Assembly: GCA_002395235.1 (NCBI GenBank)
Contig: DGWK01000030.1
Location: 20,252 to 84,251 of the forward strand
Length of the DNA stretch: 64,000 nt
DNA from: Lachnospiraceae bacterium UBA4260
GTDB lineage: Bacteria > Bacillota > Clostridia > Lachnospirales > Lachnospiraceae
Reading direction: 5' to 3'
The notes beneath the pieces are model-generated. The model worked only from the letters and a program-made list of their open reading frames with translations. It did no database searches and was not told the DNA's origin. The position numbers were made by a program, and so were the translations under genes. Position 1 is the first letter of the stretch; the number at the start of each line of letters is the position of its first letter. This document shows, piece after piece, positions 23,810 to 31,142 of this stretch.

Positions 23810-24214
23810 ATGCACATCGTTCATAACAAAGCCCTTGACGAGAAGGCAGCAGCCCTTGATCAGAAAACCGCTTACAAAAACCACACTCGTCAGGGCAGAA
23901 AGGCACACACCTGCTGCTTCTGCAGAAAGAAAGCTGCAGCAGGACACCTCATTCGCCTCGCCAAGAGAGAAGATTTCTTCAACGACGACGGCGAACTCAT
24001 CTTCCACTGGGAGGCTCGCGGCAAGATCATCGACGATCGCGATTGCGTTAGCGACCCTGACTGGTTCGACTTTCGCGCCCGCCGCAGCACCGGCTGGAAG
24101 GAGCACAAACACAGACACCAGTGGGAACACGGTGTCTGCGAAAAGGAGAAGCACAGAAAGAACCGCGCCCGCAAGGCTCTTGACCGCGGCGAGTTCCCCG
24201 TGCTCCCGGAATAA
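23810..24214 (+). CDS. Unrecognised basic Cys/His-rich protein
   Basis: A 134-residue protein with very biased, C-ending codons (CGC, AAG, GAC, TTC), as in highly expressed genes, so the frame is real. It contains HTCCFCRKKAAAGHLIRLA (a possible metal site), FFNDDGELIFHWEARGK, a CVSDPDWFDFR stretch and a Lys/Arg/His-rich tail WKEHKHRHQWEHGVCEKEKH. Net charge is strongly positive, suggesting nucleic-acid binding. The start is uncertain. The ATG at 23810 has only a weak AAGG close by; the frame is open back to 23750, with a TTG at 23762 touching an AGGAG site. A terminator follows. I do not recognise the family. Confidence 0.6.
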   Translation: MHIVHNKALDEKAAALDQKTAYKNHTRQGRKAHTCCFCRKKAAAGHLIRLAKREDFFNDDGELIFHWEARGKIIDDRDCVSDPDWFDFRARRSTGWKEHKHRHQWEHGVCEKEKHRKNRARKALDRGEFPVLPE

Positions 24215-24236
24215 CAATCCCCATTAACAAAGACGC

Positions 24237-24266
24237 AAAATCCGGCCGGTCGGCCGGATTTTTGTA
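24237..24266 (+). terminator. Terminator after the basic Cys/His-rich protein gene
   Basis: AATCCGGCCG-GT-CGGCCGGATT followed by TTTTGT, 22 nt past the stop. Confidence 0.88.
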
Positions 24267-24326
24267 TTACTTTGCAGTAGATCGATAACTGTCAGATTAA
24301 TTATACAACAATGCGTGCGCCAATCA

Positions 24327-24335
24327 TGCTATAAT
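24327..24335 (+). promoter_or_regulatory. Extended -10 promoter of the aspartate kinase gene
   Basis: TGCTATAAT, with TATAAT at 24330-24335, 38 nt before the start codon. The short leader leaves no room for a lysine riboswitch. Confidence 0.65.
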
Positions 24336-24373
24336 TTGCAGGAATACGTGAAAATTCAGTCGGAGGGATCATT

Positions 24374-25708
24374 ATGAGCAAGCGCATTGTAGTCGCCAAA
24401 TTCGGGGGAACATCCGTTGCGGACGCCGTCCAGTTTCGCAAGATCAGGGAAATCGTAGAGTCCAATCCGGAGCGAAGATTCATTGTCGTCTCGGCGCCGG
24501 GCAAGCGTTATCCCGACGACATAAAAGTGACCGATCTCCTTCTCACCTGCTACGAGAAGGCTGCCGCCGGTCAATCTTTTGCCGCGGAATTTGAGCAGAT
24601 CCGCCAGCGATTTCGCGCGATCATTGACGGCTTGAAGATCGATTTTCCTCTGGACAGCGAACTCGAGACTCTCAGGAATTCTCTCCTGACAGAGCCCATG
24701 AGAGACTACACTGCCAGCAGAGGCGAATATCTCACTGCCAGAATTATGTCAAAATATCTCAGCTTCACATTCGTCGACCCCGCCTGGTGCGTTTGCTTTG
24801 ATCAGGACGGACAGCTGAACGCGCCCATGACCTCCCGGACCATGCGCGCGTCTCTCCTTCCTCTCAACCGCGCCGTCATCGCAGGATTCTACGGCGCCGA
24901 TATGATCGGTACCATCCGCACCTTCGAGAGAGGCGGCTCCGATATCACCGGAAGCCTGGCAGCCTGCGCCGTCAGTGCGGATCTCTATGAAAACTGGACG
25001 GACGTATCCGGCCTTTACGCGGCAGACCCCAGGATCGTCGAAAATCCGGAGACTGTCTCCTACATGAGTTACAGAGAGCTTCGCACCCTCTCTTATATGG
25101 GAGCTTCCGTTCTCCATTCGGACGCCGTTCTCTCAGCCTCCGAGCTGGAGATCCCGATCAACATCCGCAATACCAATAAGCCCGAAGATCCGGGCACCAT
25201 GATCGTTCGCCATCTTCCCAAAGGCGTCACCAAGAATCCCGTGACCGGCGTTTCCGGCAGAAAAGGAATGTCCCTGATCCAGATTGAAAAAGTCATGGTC
25301 AGCGACGGTTCCGGCTTCAGCGCCCTGATGCTCGATATTCTCAAGGAGAGAGCCCTCCCCTTTGAATACTGCCTGACGGGCATCGATTCCATCACGCTCG
25401 TCATCCGCACGGAACTTCTCGCTCCCTGCAAGGAGGACCTATTTGACGAAATCAGAGAGACCCTGAATCCCGACTTCATCAGCCTGCGGGACAACCTCTC
25501 GCTGATCGCCGTGACGGGCGAAAAAGCCACGGAATCCAGCGACGCAAACGTGCGGGTCCTCGAAAAACTCACCGAGGAAGGAATCGAGATCAGCACGATC
25601 AACCAAGGTGCCGGCAAGCTCAACCTGCTGATCGGCGTCCCCGAAGACCGCTATGAAGATGCCATCAAGGCCATCTATGCCTTCCGGCAGAGCCACCAGG
25701 CGAGCTGA
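24374..25708 (+). CDS. lysC: Aspartate kinase
   Basis: Phosphorylates aspartate in the first step of the lysine, threonine, methionine and diaminopimelate pathway. The 444 residues begin VAKFGGTSVADAVQFRKI, the family signature; SRGEYLTARIMSKYL and FERGGSDITGSLAACAVSADLYENWTDVSG (quoted in part: ERGGSDITGSLAACAV) are the aspartate and ATP sites. Two C-terminal ACT domains follow, with GMSLIQIEKVMVSDGSGF and NLSLIAVTGEK, so end-product feedback is expected. The ATG at 24374 has GGAGG upstream. It is a single-gene transcript; control at the DNA level is not visible beyond a plain promoter. Overall length and domain order fit the monofunctional clostridial enzyme. Confidence 0.95.
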   Translation: MSKRIVVAKFGGTSVADAVQFRKIREIVESNPERRFIVVSAPGKRYPDDIKVTDLLLTCYEKAAAGQSFAAEFEQIRQRFRAIIDGLKIDFPLDSELETLRNSLLTEPMRDYTASRGEYLTARIMSKYLSFTFVDPAWCVCFDQDGQLNAPMTSRTMRASLLPLNRAVIAGFYGADMIGTIRTFERGGSDITGSLAACAVSADLYENWTDVSGLYAADPRIVENPETVSYMSYRELRTLSYMGASVLHSDAVLSASELEIPINIRNTNKPEDPGTMIVRHLPKGVTKNPVTGVSGRKGMSLIQIEKVMVSDGSGFSALMLDILKERALPFEYCLTGIDSITLVIRTELLAPCKEDLFDEIRETLNPDFISLRDNLSLIAVTGEKATESSDANVRVLEKLTEEGIEISTINQGAGKLNLLIGVPEDRYEDAIKAIYAFRQSHQAS

Positions 25709-25737
25709 TTCTGATGCTGATTCTGATTTGCCAATAC

Positions 25738-25794
25738 CCTTTTTTAAAACCCTTCTTCGGTGGATATTCCACTGAAGAAGGGTTTTAAAAAGGC
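25738..25794. repeat. 33-bp palindrome, copy B, extended by A/T arms; bidirectional terminator
   Basis: The palindrome core at 25750-25782 has one wobble pair. Flanking TTTTTAAAA and TTTTAAAAA extend the stem by about 9 bp and give a U-tract on each strand. It lies between the convergent ends of aspartate kinase and the nitrilase-family gene. Confidence 0.8.
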
Positions 25795-25914
25795 ATATAC
25801 ACTTTTCAAAAGAGGCGGCCCCTGCAGGGCCCGACCTGGCTTCGCCCAAATAATTCACAGGTTCGCCCGATAGGTCAGTTTCCGACAGGTCAGGTGTTCG
25901 TCCGATAACCCGTC

Positions 25915-26706
25915 TCATCCTCCCAGCGGAATCTGCCGCCGCACCCTGTCCACCCTCTCCGGATCGATCTGCGCGAACAACATTCCCTCTTCCGCCCCCA
26001 GTTCGCACACAACGCTCCCCCAGGGATCGGTCAAAATACTGTGCCCATAAGCTACATAAGAAGCCTTCTCATCTCTGGCCGGCGAACAGCCGAGGACATA
26101 GATCTGCTGGTCCAGCGCCCGGCTTCGGAACAGCGTCTCCCAGTGAGCGGGGCCGGTTGTCATGTTGAAAGCCGCCGGTATGAAGACCATTCTGGCTCCT
26201 GCCTTTCGCATCTCAATGAACAGGTCCGGAAACCGGATGTCAAAACAGATGCAGACCCCCATCTTTCCGAACTCCGTATCAAACACCGTGATCTGTGTGC
26301 CGGGAGACAGAACGTCAGACTCTTTGAAATACTGGCCGCCCTGCACATCGATATCAAACAGATGGATCTTCCGATGTTTGCCGATCAGCTTTCCGCCCCG
26401 GTCGAAAATATAGGAAGTATTGTAAATCTTTCCTTCCTCAAGCTCGGGGATCGATCCGCCGATCACATAAGCCTTTCTTTCCCGCGCCAGATTCGCCAGA
26501 AACCGGTATGTCTCACCCTCTCCGCTCTCAGCAAACTGAGGAAAACACTTGTTGTCATAAGGACAAGTAAAGATCTCCGGAAGCACAACAAAGTCCGGAT
26601 CGGGTCCGCTGTATGAGTCCAGCATTGCCTTTACGGCGTCTCTGTTTTGGCCGGGGTCAGAATAAGTCTTTTTCTGCAGAGCAATGACTTCAAAAATCTT
26701 ACCCAT
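25915..26706 (-). CDS. Carbon-nitrogen hydrolase (nitrilase family, omega-amidase-like)
   Basis: A 263-residue cytoplasmic amidase. The Glu-Lys-Cys triad is visible: FVVLPEIFTCPY near 44, IGKHRKIHLFDID near 113 and GVCICFDIRFPDLFIEMR near 148. These motifs, with GPAHWETLFRSRALDQQIYV further on, match omega-amidase/Nit2, which deaminates alpha-keto-glutaramate-type products; the branch is not certain. The ATG at 26706 (MGKIFEVIALQ) has AGGGAG upstream. The frame is open further but has no better start. Convergent with aspartate kinase. Confidence 0.88.
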   Translation of the reverse strand: MGKIFEVIALQKKTYSDPGQNRDAVKAMLDSYSGPDPDFVVLPEIFTCPYDNKCFPQFAESGEGETYRFLANLARERKAYVIGGSIPELEEGKIYNTSYIFDRGGKLIGKHRKIHLFDIDVQGGQYFKESDVLSPGTQITVFDTEFGKMGVCICFDIRFPDLFIEMRKAGARMVFIPAAFNMTTGPAHWETLFRSRALDQQIYVLGCSPARDEKASYVAYGHSILTDPWGSVVCELGAEEGMLFAQIDPERVDRVRRQIPLGG

Positions 26707-26864
26707 TGGTCTCTCCCTTCGCGCGGTATCTGTCCATGAAGATTGACTTCGCGAGCTTCTCACACCCTGCCTGCGGCCGCGGATGCGATGCTCGTCAATC
26801 ATTAGTATACCACATGATCGGAGCTGCAGGAACTCCGTCCCCGGCACAGGACAGATTAAAAGTC

Positions 26865-28361
26865 TCAGAAGGGATTGTCATCTATGCCAAACGGATCCGG
26901 ATTCGCTCGTATCTCTTCCAAGGCTTTCTTCCTCTTGAGCCCCTTGACGTACTCCTCAAAGTTGAAAGAACTGAGCTCCCTGCTCCTGCGCGCGGGTCTG
27001 CTCACAGGCGGTCTCCAGTCGGAGTTGTCATACATCTCATCGTAGAACGGCAGATGCGCGATAAACTTGTACTGGTTATCTGCCATGATCAGGGCTGTTC
27101 CCGTCGGCATAGCCGCGAGCTGCGTCGCCGTGATCAGCTGTTCCTTGATGATCTGGCTGCCCGTGTCGATCTGCTTCTCACCGCAGCGCTGTGCCCATTC
27201 TCCGAGAGTTTCCCAGCTGTTCGTGGAAAATCCGATCGTAATTCCGATACAGGAATTGATGACTTCCGCTTTGCTCTTGCCGTAAATATCGATCAGCTGC
27301 GCGCTGCCGCTCTGAAGTACCAGCATCAGGCGGATGTTACGACTTCTTGAGGCGACCATCATATTGGGGAGCTGTGTGATCGCGCGGCCGACCGATCCCA
27401 TTTCCTCGAGAATGACATTGACCCTGATGGGAAGCCTGCCTCCCAGATCCTGTGCGACGCGGATCAGGTGCTGTGTGAACTGAGAGATCAGAAGCCCGGA
27501 AAGGGCGTCGTATACGTCCGTCTCGTCCGGCGTGATGATCGTGAGAATAAAAGGCCGGCTCACATCGATATCCATGATCCTCAGCGTATCCTCACTGAGC
27601 ATTTCCATAAGTCCCCTGCTCCGGCTGAACACTTCCAGCCCCGATGCAGCCACACTGTGGATCGACAGTCTTGTGTCGTTGGGACCCGTGGCATAAGCCG
27701 CCAGATTTCTTCTTGCGAGAGAATCTACAGGGAGCATCTCATAAAAGTGTTTCAAAATATTGCTGCCTGCGAGTCTGATCTCGGACTGCTCCATCATCAC
27801 CGCTACACTGTTAAGATTTACATATTCTTCCGGCTGCGTTTCAAACAGAGCGTATGTCAGGCCCTTTGCGTAATTGGCGGCTGACTCGGGCCAGAATTTG
27901 TCCGAATGGGAATCGCTGGTATACACGCCGTTCCACAGCTCACTGATCATGGAGCTTGCCACATCGTGATCGTCAGGATTGTCAGACTTGAACAACCTGT
28001 AGGGCATGGCGAGGGGATTCCACTTGGTCCGGCTCTGCCTGGGATTTCTCAGGTCTACGCAGAAATTCTGGTAGTCCTTCGGAATATAGCAGGCGTTTTT
28101 TCTGTACCCTTCTCCTTTGGGGTCCAGCACGATCAGGCTCTCCCCCTTGCTCAGGCACTCCCTCTCAAAGGGAAGGCTGCAGCACTGGCTCTTGCCTTTC
28201 CCGGTTCTTCCGATCACGGCGATGTGGGATTCCCCGTCATCGGAGTATTTTTTGCCGTTTTCATAGAATAAGACGGGTCCTGCCCCCTGAACCGGATCTG
28301 TCGTTTCATGAAACCTGCGCCTGATCTCACTCTTGGTGTTCCAGCGTTCACTTCTGCTCAT
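26865..28361 (-). CDS. VirD4/TraG-like coupling ATPase without membrane anchor
   Basis: A 498-residue P-loop ATPase of the type IV coupling protein family. Walker A is AVIGRTGKGKSQCC near 50, followed by the family stretch SLIVLDPKGEGYRK; Walker B is RVNVILEEMGSVGRA, and NMMVASRSRNIRLMLVLQSGSQL-like residues (NMMVASRSRNIRLMLVLQSG) follow as in TraG. The N-terminal membrane spans of VirD4 are absent, so it is probably soluble. No relaxase, VirB4 or VirB6 gene is nearby. Its ATG overlaps the stop of the AAA-like gene as ATGA, and ClpP is first in the operon. It may move a protein or DNA substrate to a protease rather than through a conjugation pore, which is inference. Confidence 0.85.
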   Translation of the reverse strand: MSRSERWNTKSEIRRRFHETTDPVQGAGPVLFYENGKKYSDDGESHIAVIGRTGKGKSQCCSLPFERECLSKGESLIVLDPKGEGYRKNACYIPKDYQNFCVDLRNPRQSRTKWNPLAMPYRLFKSDNPDDHDVASSMISELWNGVYTSDSHSDKFWPESAANYAKGLTYALFETQPEEYVNLNSVAVMMEQSEIRLAGSNILKHFYEMLPVDSLARRNLAAYATGPNDTRLSIHSVAASGLEVFSRSRGLMEMLSEDTLRIMDIDVSRPFILTIITPDETDVYDALSGLLISQFTQHLIRVAQDLGGRLPIRVNVILEEMGSVGRAITQLPNMMVASRSRNIRLMLVLQSGSAQLIDIYGKSKAEVINSCIGITIGFSTNSWETLGEWAQRCGEKQIDTGSQIIKEQLITATQLAAMPTGTALIMADNQYKFIAHLPFYDEMYDNSDWRPPVSRPARRSRELSSFNFEEYVKGLKRKKALEEIRANPDPFGIDDNPF

Positions 28362-29143
28362 ACTGCCTCCCTCCTCGCTTTTTCCTCCTTGCGGCTTTCC
28401 ATCAGAGACATAAGACAGCTGACGTCGACCGCCGGCTTAAATCCGGAGAAATCAGCGCTGAAGATCATCTCTTCCACGGCAGCAGCTGTCTCCTTGACAT
28501 CGGAGAGCTCGAGCGAAGCGACTACTGCCGGGAGCATGGAACGAAAACGCGCTTCATCCCGAATCTCGATCCCGTGATCCTCAAGGAACTTGAGAATAAG
28601 GCTGCAGATTTCTTCCTGCGTGTAGGGGTTTGCGTCGAGGCGCTTGATATTTTCTACAGTCTCGCACAGCTTCTCCAGCATCCTCTCCTCGTTTCTTGTC
28701 GGAACGGAACCCACATAGAAGACGACGCAGGCATGCTCGCAGGTTCTCCTGGCATATCTGAGGAACTCCGCAAACTGCGTCTCTCCCGCGTGACCTGCCA
28801 TCCCGCTGATATCCATACCGATAATATTACAGTATTCATTTGTATAGACAGCTGCCGCGTCAATTTCGACAAAAGCCTGCCTGAGCTGCTGCCTGGAACC
28901 GTCCAGTGTGATCTCAATATAATCGTCCGGACCGCTGATAAAGTCCAGAACCCCCGCTTCCTTGTACATATCGGCCATGTACTCGAGAAGTGTCGTTCTC
29001 CCGTTTCCGGCGTCCAGCGGTACGACAAAATGTCCGGGCCGCAGCCCGCATTTCCTGTACACATGCGCGGCCTTGCAGACTCTCTCGATCTCCGCACATG
29101 GCGTCTTCAGGCCGATTGGCCTGGTAATTTCATAATGTTTCAA
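28358..29143 (-). CDS. Divergent AAA-like ATPase
   Basis: A 261-residue protein. GHFVVPLDAGNGRTTLLEYM near 39-58 is a P-loop in which Arg replaces the usual Lys (GNGRTT). Later NIKRLDANPYTQEEICSLILKFLEDHGIEI resembles the small helical lid of AAA+ proteins of the CbbX type. CVVFYVGSVPTRNEERM may be the sensor strand. No [LIV]GF ClpP-docking loop was noticed. The start chosen is the TTG at 29143 with GGAGGG eight nt upstream; an ATG at 29164 would overlap the clpP stop. It sits between ClpP and the VirD4-like gene and is probably their partner. The exact family is not recognised. Confidence 0.6.
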   Translation of the reverse strand: MKHYEITRPIGLKTPCAEIERVCKAAHVYRKCGLRPGHFVVPLDAGNGRTTLLEYMADMYKEAGVLDFISGPDDYIEITLDGSRQQLRQAFVEIDAAAVYTNEYCNIIGMDISGMAGHAGETQFAEFLRYARRTCEHACVVFYVGSVPTRNEERMLEKLCETVENIKRLDANPYTQEEICSLILKFLEDHGIEIRDEARFRSMLPAVVASLELSDVKETAAAVEEMIFSADFSGFKPAVDVSCLMSLMESRKEEKARREAV

Positions 29144-29157
29144 ATCGCATCCCTCCT

Positions 29158-29748
29158 TCACCATTCGGAGATCGGGTCTCCGATCTTGTCGACCAGTCCG
29201 TACTGCAGCGCTTCCTGTGCGCTCATAATGTTATCCCGCTCAGTATCCCTCTCGATCTTCTCCTTGGGCTGTCCGGTAGAATCCGCCAAAATATCGTTCA
29301 GCCTGTCCCGCACCTTGAGAATGTGCTCCGCGTGGATCCTGATGTCGGTCGCCTGTCCGCTGGTCCCTCCCAGCGGCTGATGAATGAGCACTTCCGCACT
29401 GGGCTGGCACCAGCGCTTCCCCTTGGTTCCTGCCGCAGCCAGAAGAAATGCGGCCATGCTGGCCGCCATTCCGCTTGCGACAGTGACGATGTCACATTTG
29501 ATGGCTTTGGCCGTATCATAGATGCTCATGCCCGCAGATACGGATCCTCCCGGACTCTGGATATAGATCGTGATGTCGTCTTCTGAAGACCTCGCGAGAT
29601 CCCTCAGACAGGAATTGACACAGCATGCTGTATCCTCATCGACCACGCCGGTGATGGAAATGACACGATGCGCGTAGTCAATATCAAGAGGTGACAGCAG
29701 CATATCCTGTCCGCTCAGATTAATCGCTTTCTTTACAATGTAGTTCAT
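29158..29748 (-). CDS. ClpP-family serine protease, probably a non-housekeeping copy
   Basis: A 196-residue ClpP with the full triad: Ser in VASGMAASMAAFLLAAAG near 98, His in AEVLIHQPLGG near 123 and Asp in KEKIERDTERDN near 172. IQSPGGSVSAGMSIYDT is the strand/oxyanion part. The N-terminus is divergent from the housekeeping type, and no clpX or clpA/C gene is adjacent. It is followed by an AAA-like ATPase gene (14-nt gap) and a VirD4-like gene (overlap). In the cell it would form a proteolytic barrel fed by an ATPase; the neighbouring ATPases are candidates. RBS AAGGAGG precedes the ATG at 29748. Confidence 0.9.
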   Translation of the reverse strand: MNYIVKKAINLSGQDMLLSPLDIDYAHRVISITGVVDEDTACCVNSCLRDLARSSEDDITIYIQSPGGSVSAGMSIYDTAKAIKCDIVTVASGMAASMAAFLLAAAGTKGKRWCQPSAEVLIHQPLGGTSGQATDIRIHAEHILKVRDRLNDILADSTGQPKEKIERDTERDNIMSAQEALQYGLVDKIGDPISEW

Positions 29749-29873
29749 CTGAATACCTCCTTACCTTTAACTACACAAGTTTGTTGTAATTTCAATTTCA
29801 ATCTTAGCTCGTATCTAAAATATATTTGTTTTTTTTCCTTTTTTAAATTAACCTGCAGTATAAAATCTCTGAG

Positions 29874-29908
29874 ACAAAAAAAACGGCCGCTGTGTGATCA
29901 CAGCGGCC
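29874..29908 (-). terminator. Terminator after the lipoprotein gene at 29943-30950
   Basis: CGGCCGCTGTG-ATC-ACACAGCGGCCG (minus strand) followed by eight T. A textbook intrinsic terminator. Confidence 0.93.
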
Positions 29909-29942
29909 GCGGCCTTACGTTATTCTTAAATCAGTTGCTTTA

Positions 29943-30950
29943 TTACTTTCCTGCAAGAGCGTGATACCACTCGTTCATGATCGCGCTCGCCTTGGAGGTT
30001 CCGTCCTCAAATGTCACCTTGTAGAAATACTCCTGCTGCTCGCTTCCTTCTGCGCCGATGACCTGACGAATGATATTCTCACTTCCCTCGGCCAGGAAGA
30101 AATCATAGCGGACATTGTCCTCAGGGAAATTCAGAACGACATACTCGCCGTCGGGAACTTCATTTTCAGCCAGATTAATGGACTCGTATGTGGCGCCGTT
30201 CGTCATCTTCTCATAGAAAGCGATGGGATCGACATCCTTGGGTTCCATCGGTCCGAACTCAGTTGTGCTGATCGTATACTTGGCAGTCTCATCAAATGCC
30301 GCTTTTCCCAGAGCCGCTTCAACGGAAGTTCCGTTGTAATATACCTTTGTGAGCCCGTTGTCTGCCGCGAAAGATTCGCGGACATCATTTGCCCATGCGC
30401 AGGCCGCTTCCCATTCTGCCTGGTCCTTCTGCATCTCCTCGGGCGTAGCGCGCTCATAGCGGACGTCTGTGGGATGATGGTAGATCAGGTAGGTTCCGTC
30501 TTCCGCTTTCGCAATAGGATCCTCGCCGGGATAATCACTCGCCAGCATCTTCCGTGTGCTCTCTACGTCTCTCTCCGTGATCGCGAAGAGCCAGCCTGCA
30601 CTCATATTCTCATTGCCAGTTCCCTTGGCCGCCTCAACGGACTTGGTCTCGTAGCAGTCGAAAATGACGCCGTCCTCGCTCACTTCGGGCGTTTCCACCG
30701 TGATCTTGTCTGCCAGCTCCGCGGGAACTGTGATCTTATAGCCCTTGTTCTCATAGACCTTGGCTTCCGCCGGCTGTGTCGCCGTCTCCTCTTTCTTCTC
30801 TTCGACAGCCTCACCCTGTGCGGTCTGCGCGGCACCTGCCGCTTCGTCGCCTTTATTCTGAGCACTTGCGGCGCCGCAAGCCGCCATAGAGACGATCAAA
30901 ACCGGTACAAGCACGCTCATTTTAACTAAATCTGCTATTCTTCTTTTCAC
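29943..30950 (-). CDS. Lipoprotein of unknown function
   Basis: A 335-residue exported lipoprotein. The signal peptide ends VSMAACGAAS, so Cys near 25 would be lipidated, followed by a Glu/Ala/Gln linker to about residue 65. The mature domain begins YENKGYKITVPAELADKITVETPE, which resembles small exported proteins that read a target surface or antigen-like domain, and it has alternating strand-like sequence to the end (NIIRQVIGAEG, YFYKVTFEDGTSKASAI). No catalytic motif was seen and the family is not recognised. The start is a GTG at 30950 with AGGAGG eight nt upstream. It stands alone, with its own terminator. Confidence 0.75.
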   Translation of the reverse strand: MKRRIADLVKMSVLVPVLIVSMAACGAASAQNKGDEAAGAAQTAQGEAVEEKKEETATQPAEAKVYENKGYKITVPAELADKITVETPEVSEDGVIFDCYETKSVEAAKGTGNENMSAGWLFAITERDVESTRKMLASDYPGEDPIAKAEDGTYLIYHHPTDVRYERATPEEMQKDQAEWEAACAWANDVRESFAADNGLTKVYYNGTSVEAALGKAAFDETAKYTISTTEFGPMEPKDVDPIAFYEKMTNGATYESINLAENEVPDGEYVVLNFPEDNVRYDFFLAEGSENIIRQVIGAEGSEQQEYFYKVTFEDGTSKASAIMNEWYHALAGK

Positions 30951-31088
30951 TTTTCAATCCTCCTGATTGTATGAACTCGATACGTTCGGTCATGTGAGAG
31001 TCCTCACAGCGCCTGTCTGATGGACTCATATATTAATATACGATAACTGACTTACAATCCACGAAATATTTTTCGCGGCTGCTCCACC

Positions 31089-31142
31089 GGGTATTCCGAG
31101 TATTCCGGGTATTCCGGGTATTCCGGCTTATTCCGCTTATTC
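31089..31142. repeat. Short tandem repeat, 9-bp unit
   Basis: Four copies of GTATTCCGG/A and two degenerate CTTATTCCG copies in a row. The last copy includes the stop codon of the zinc-ribbon protein gene. Confidence 0.85.

Noticed and set aside
23775..24227. Other open frames over the basic Cys/His-rich protein gene (a second plus frame and a minus frame)
   Set aside because: Codon use is ordinary in neither, whereas the chosen frame is strongly biased and ends before a terminator.
24237..24373. Lysine riboswitch before aspartate kinase
   Set aside because: The extended -10 leaves only about 32 nt of leader, too short for it.
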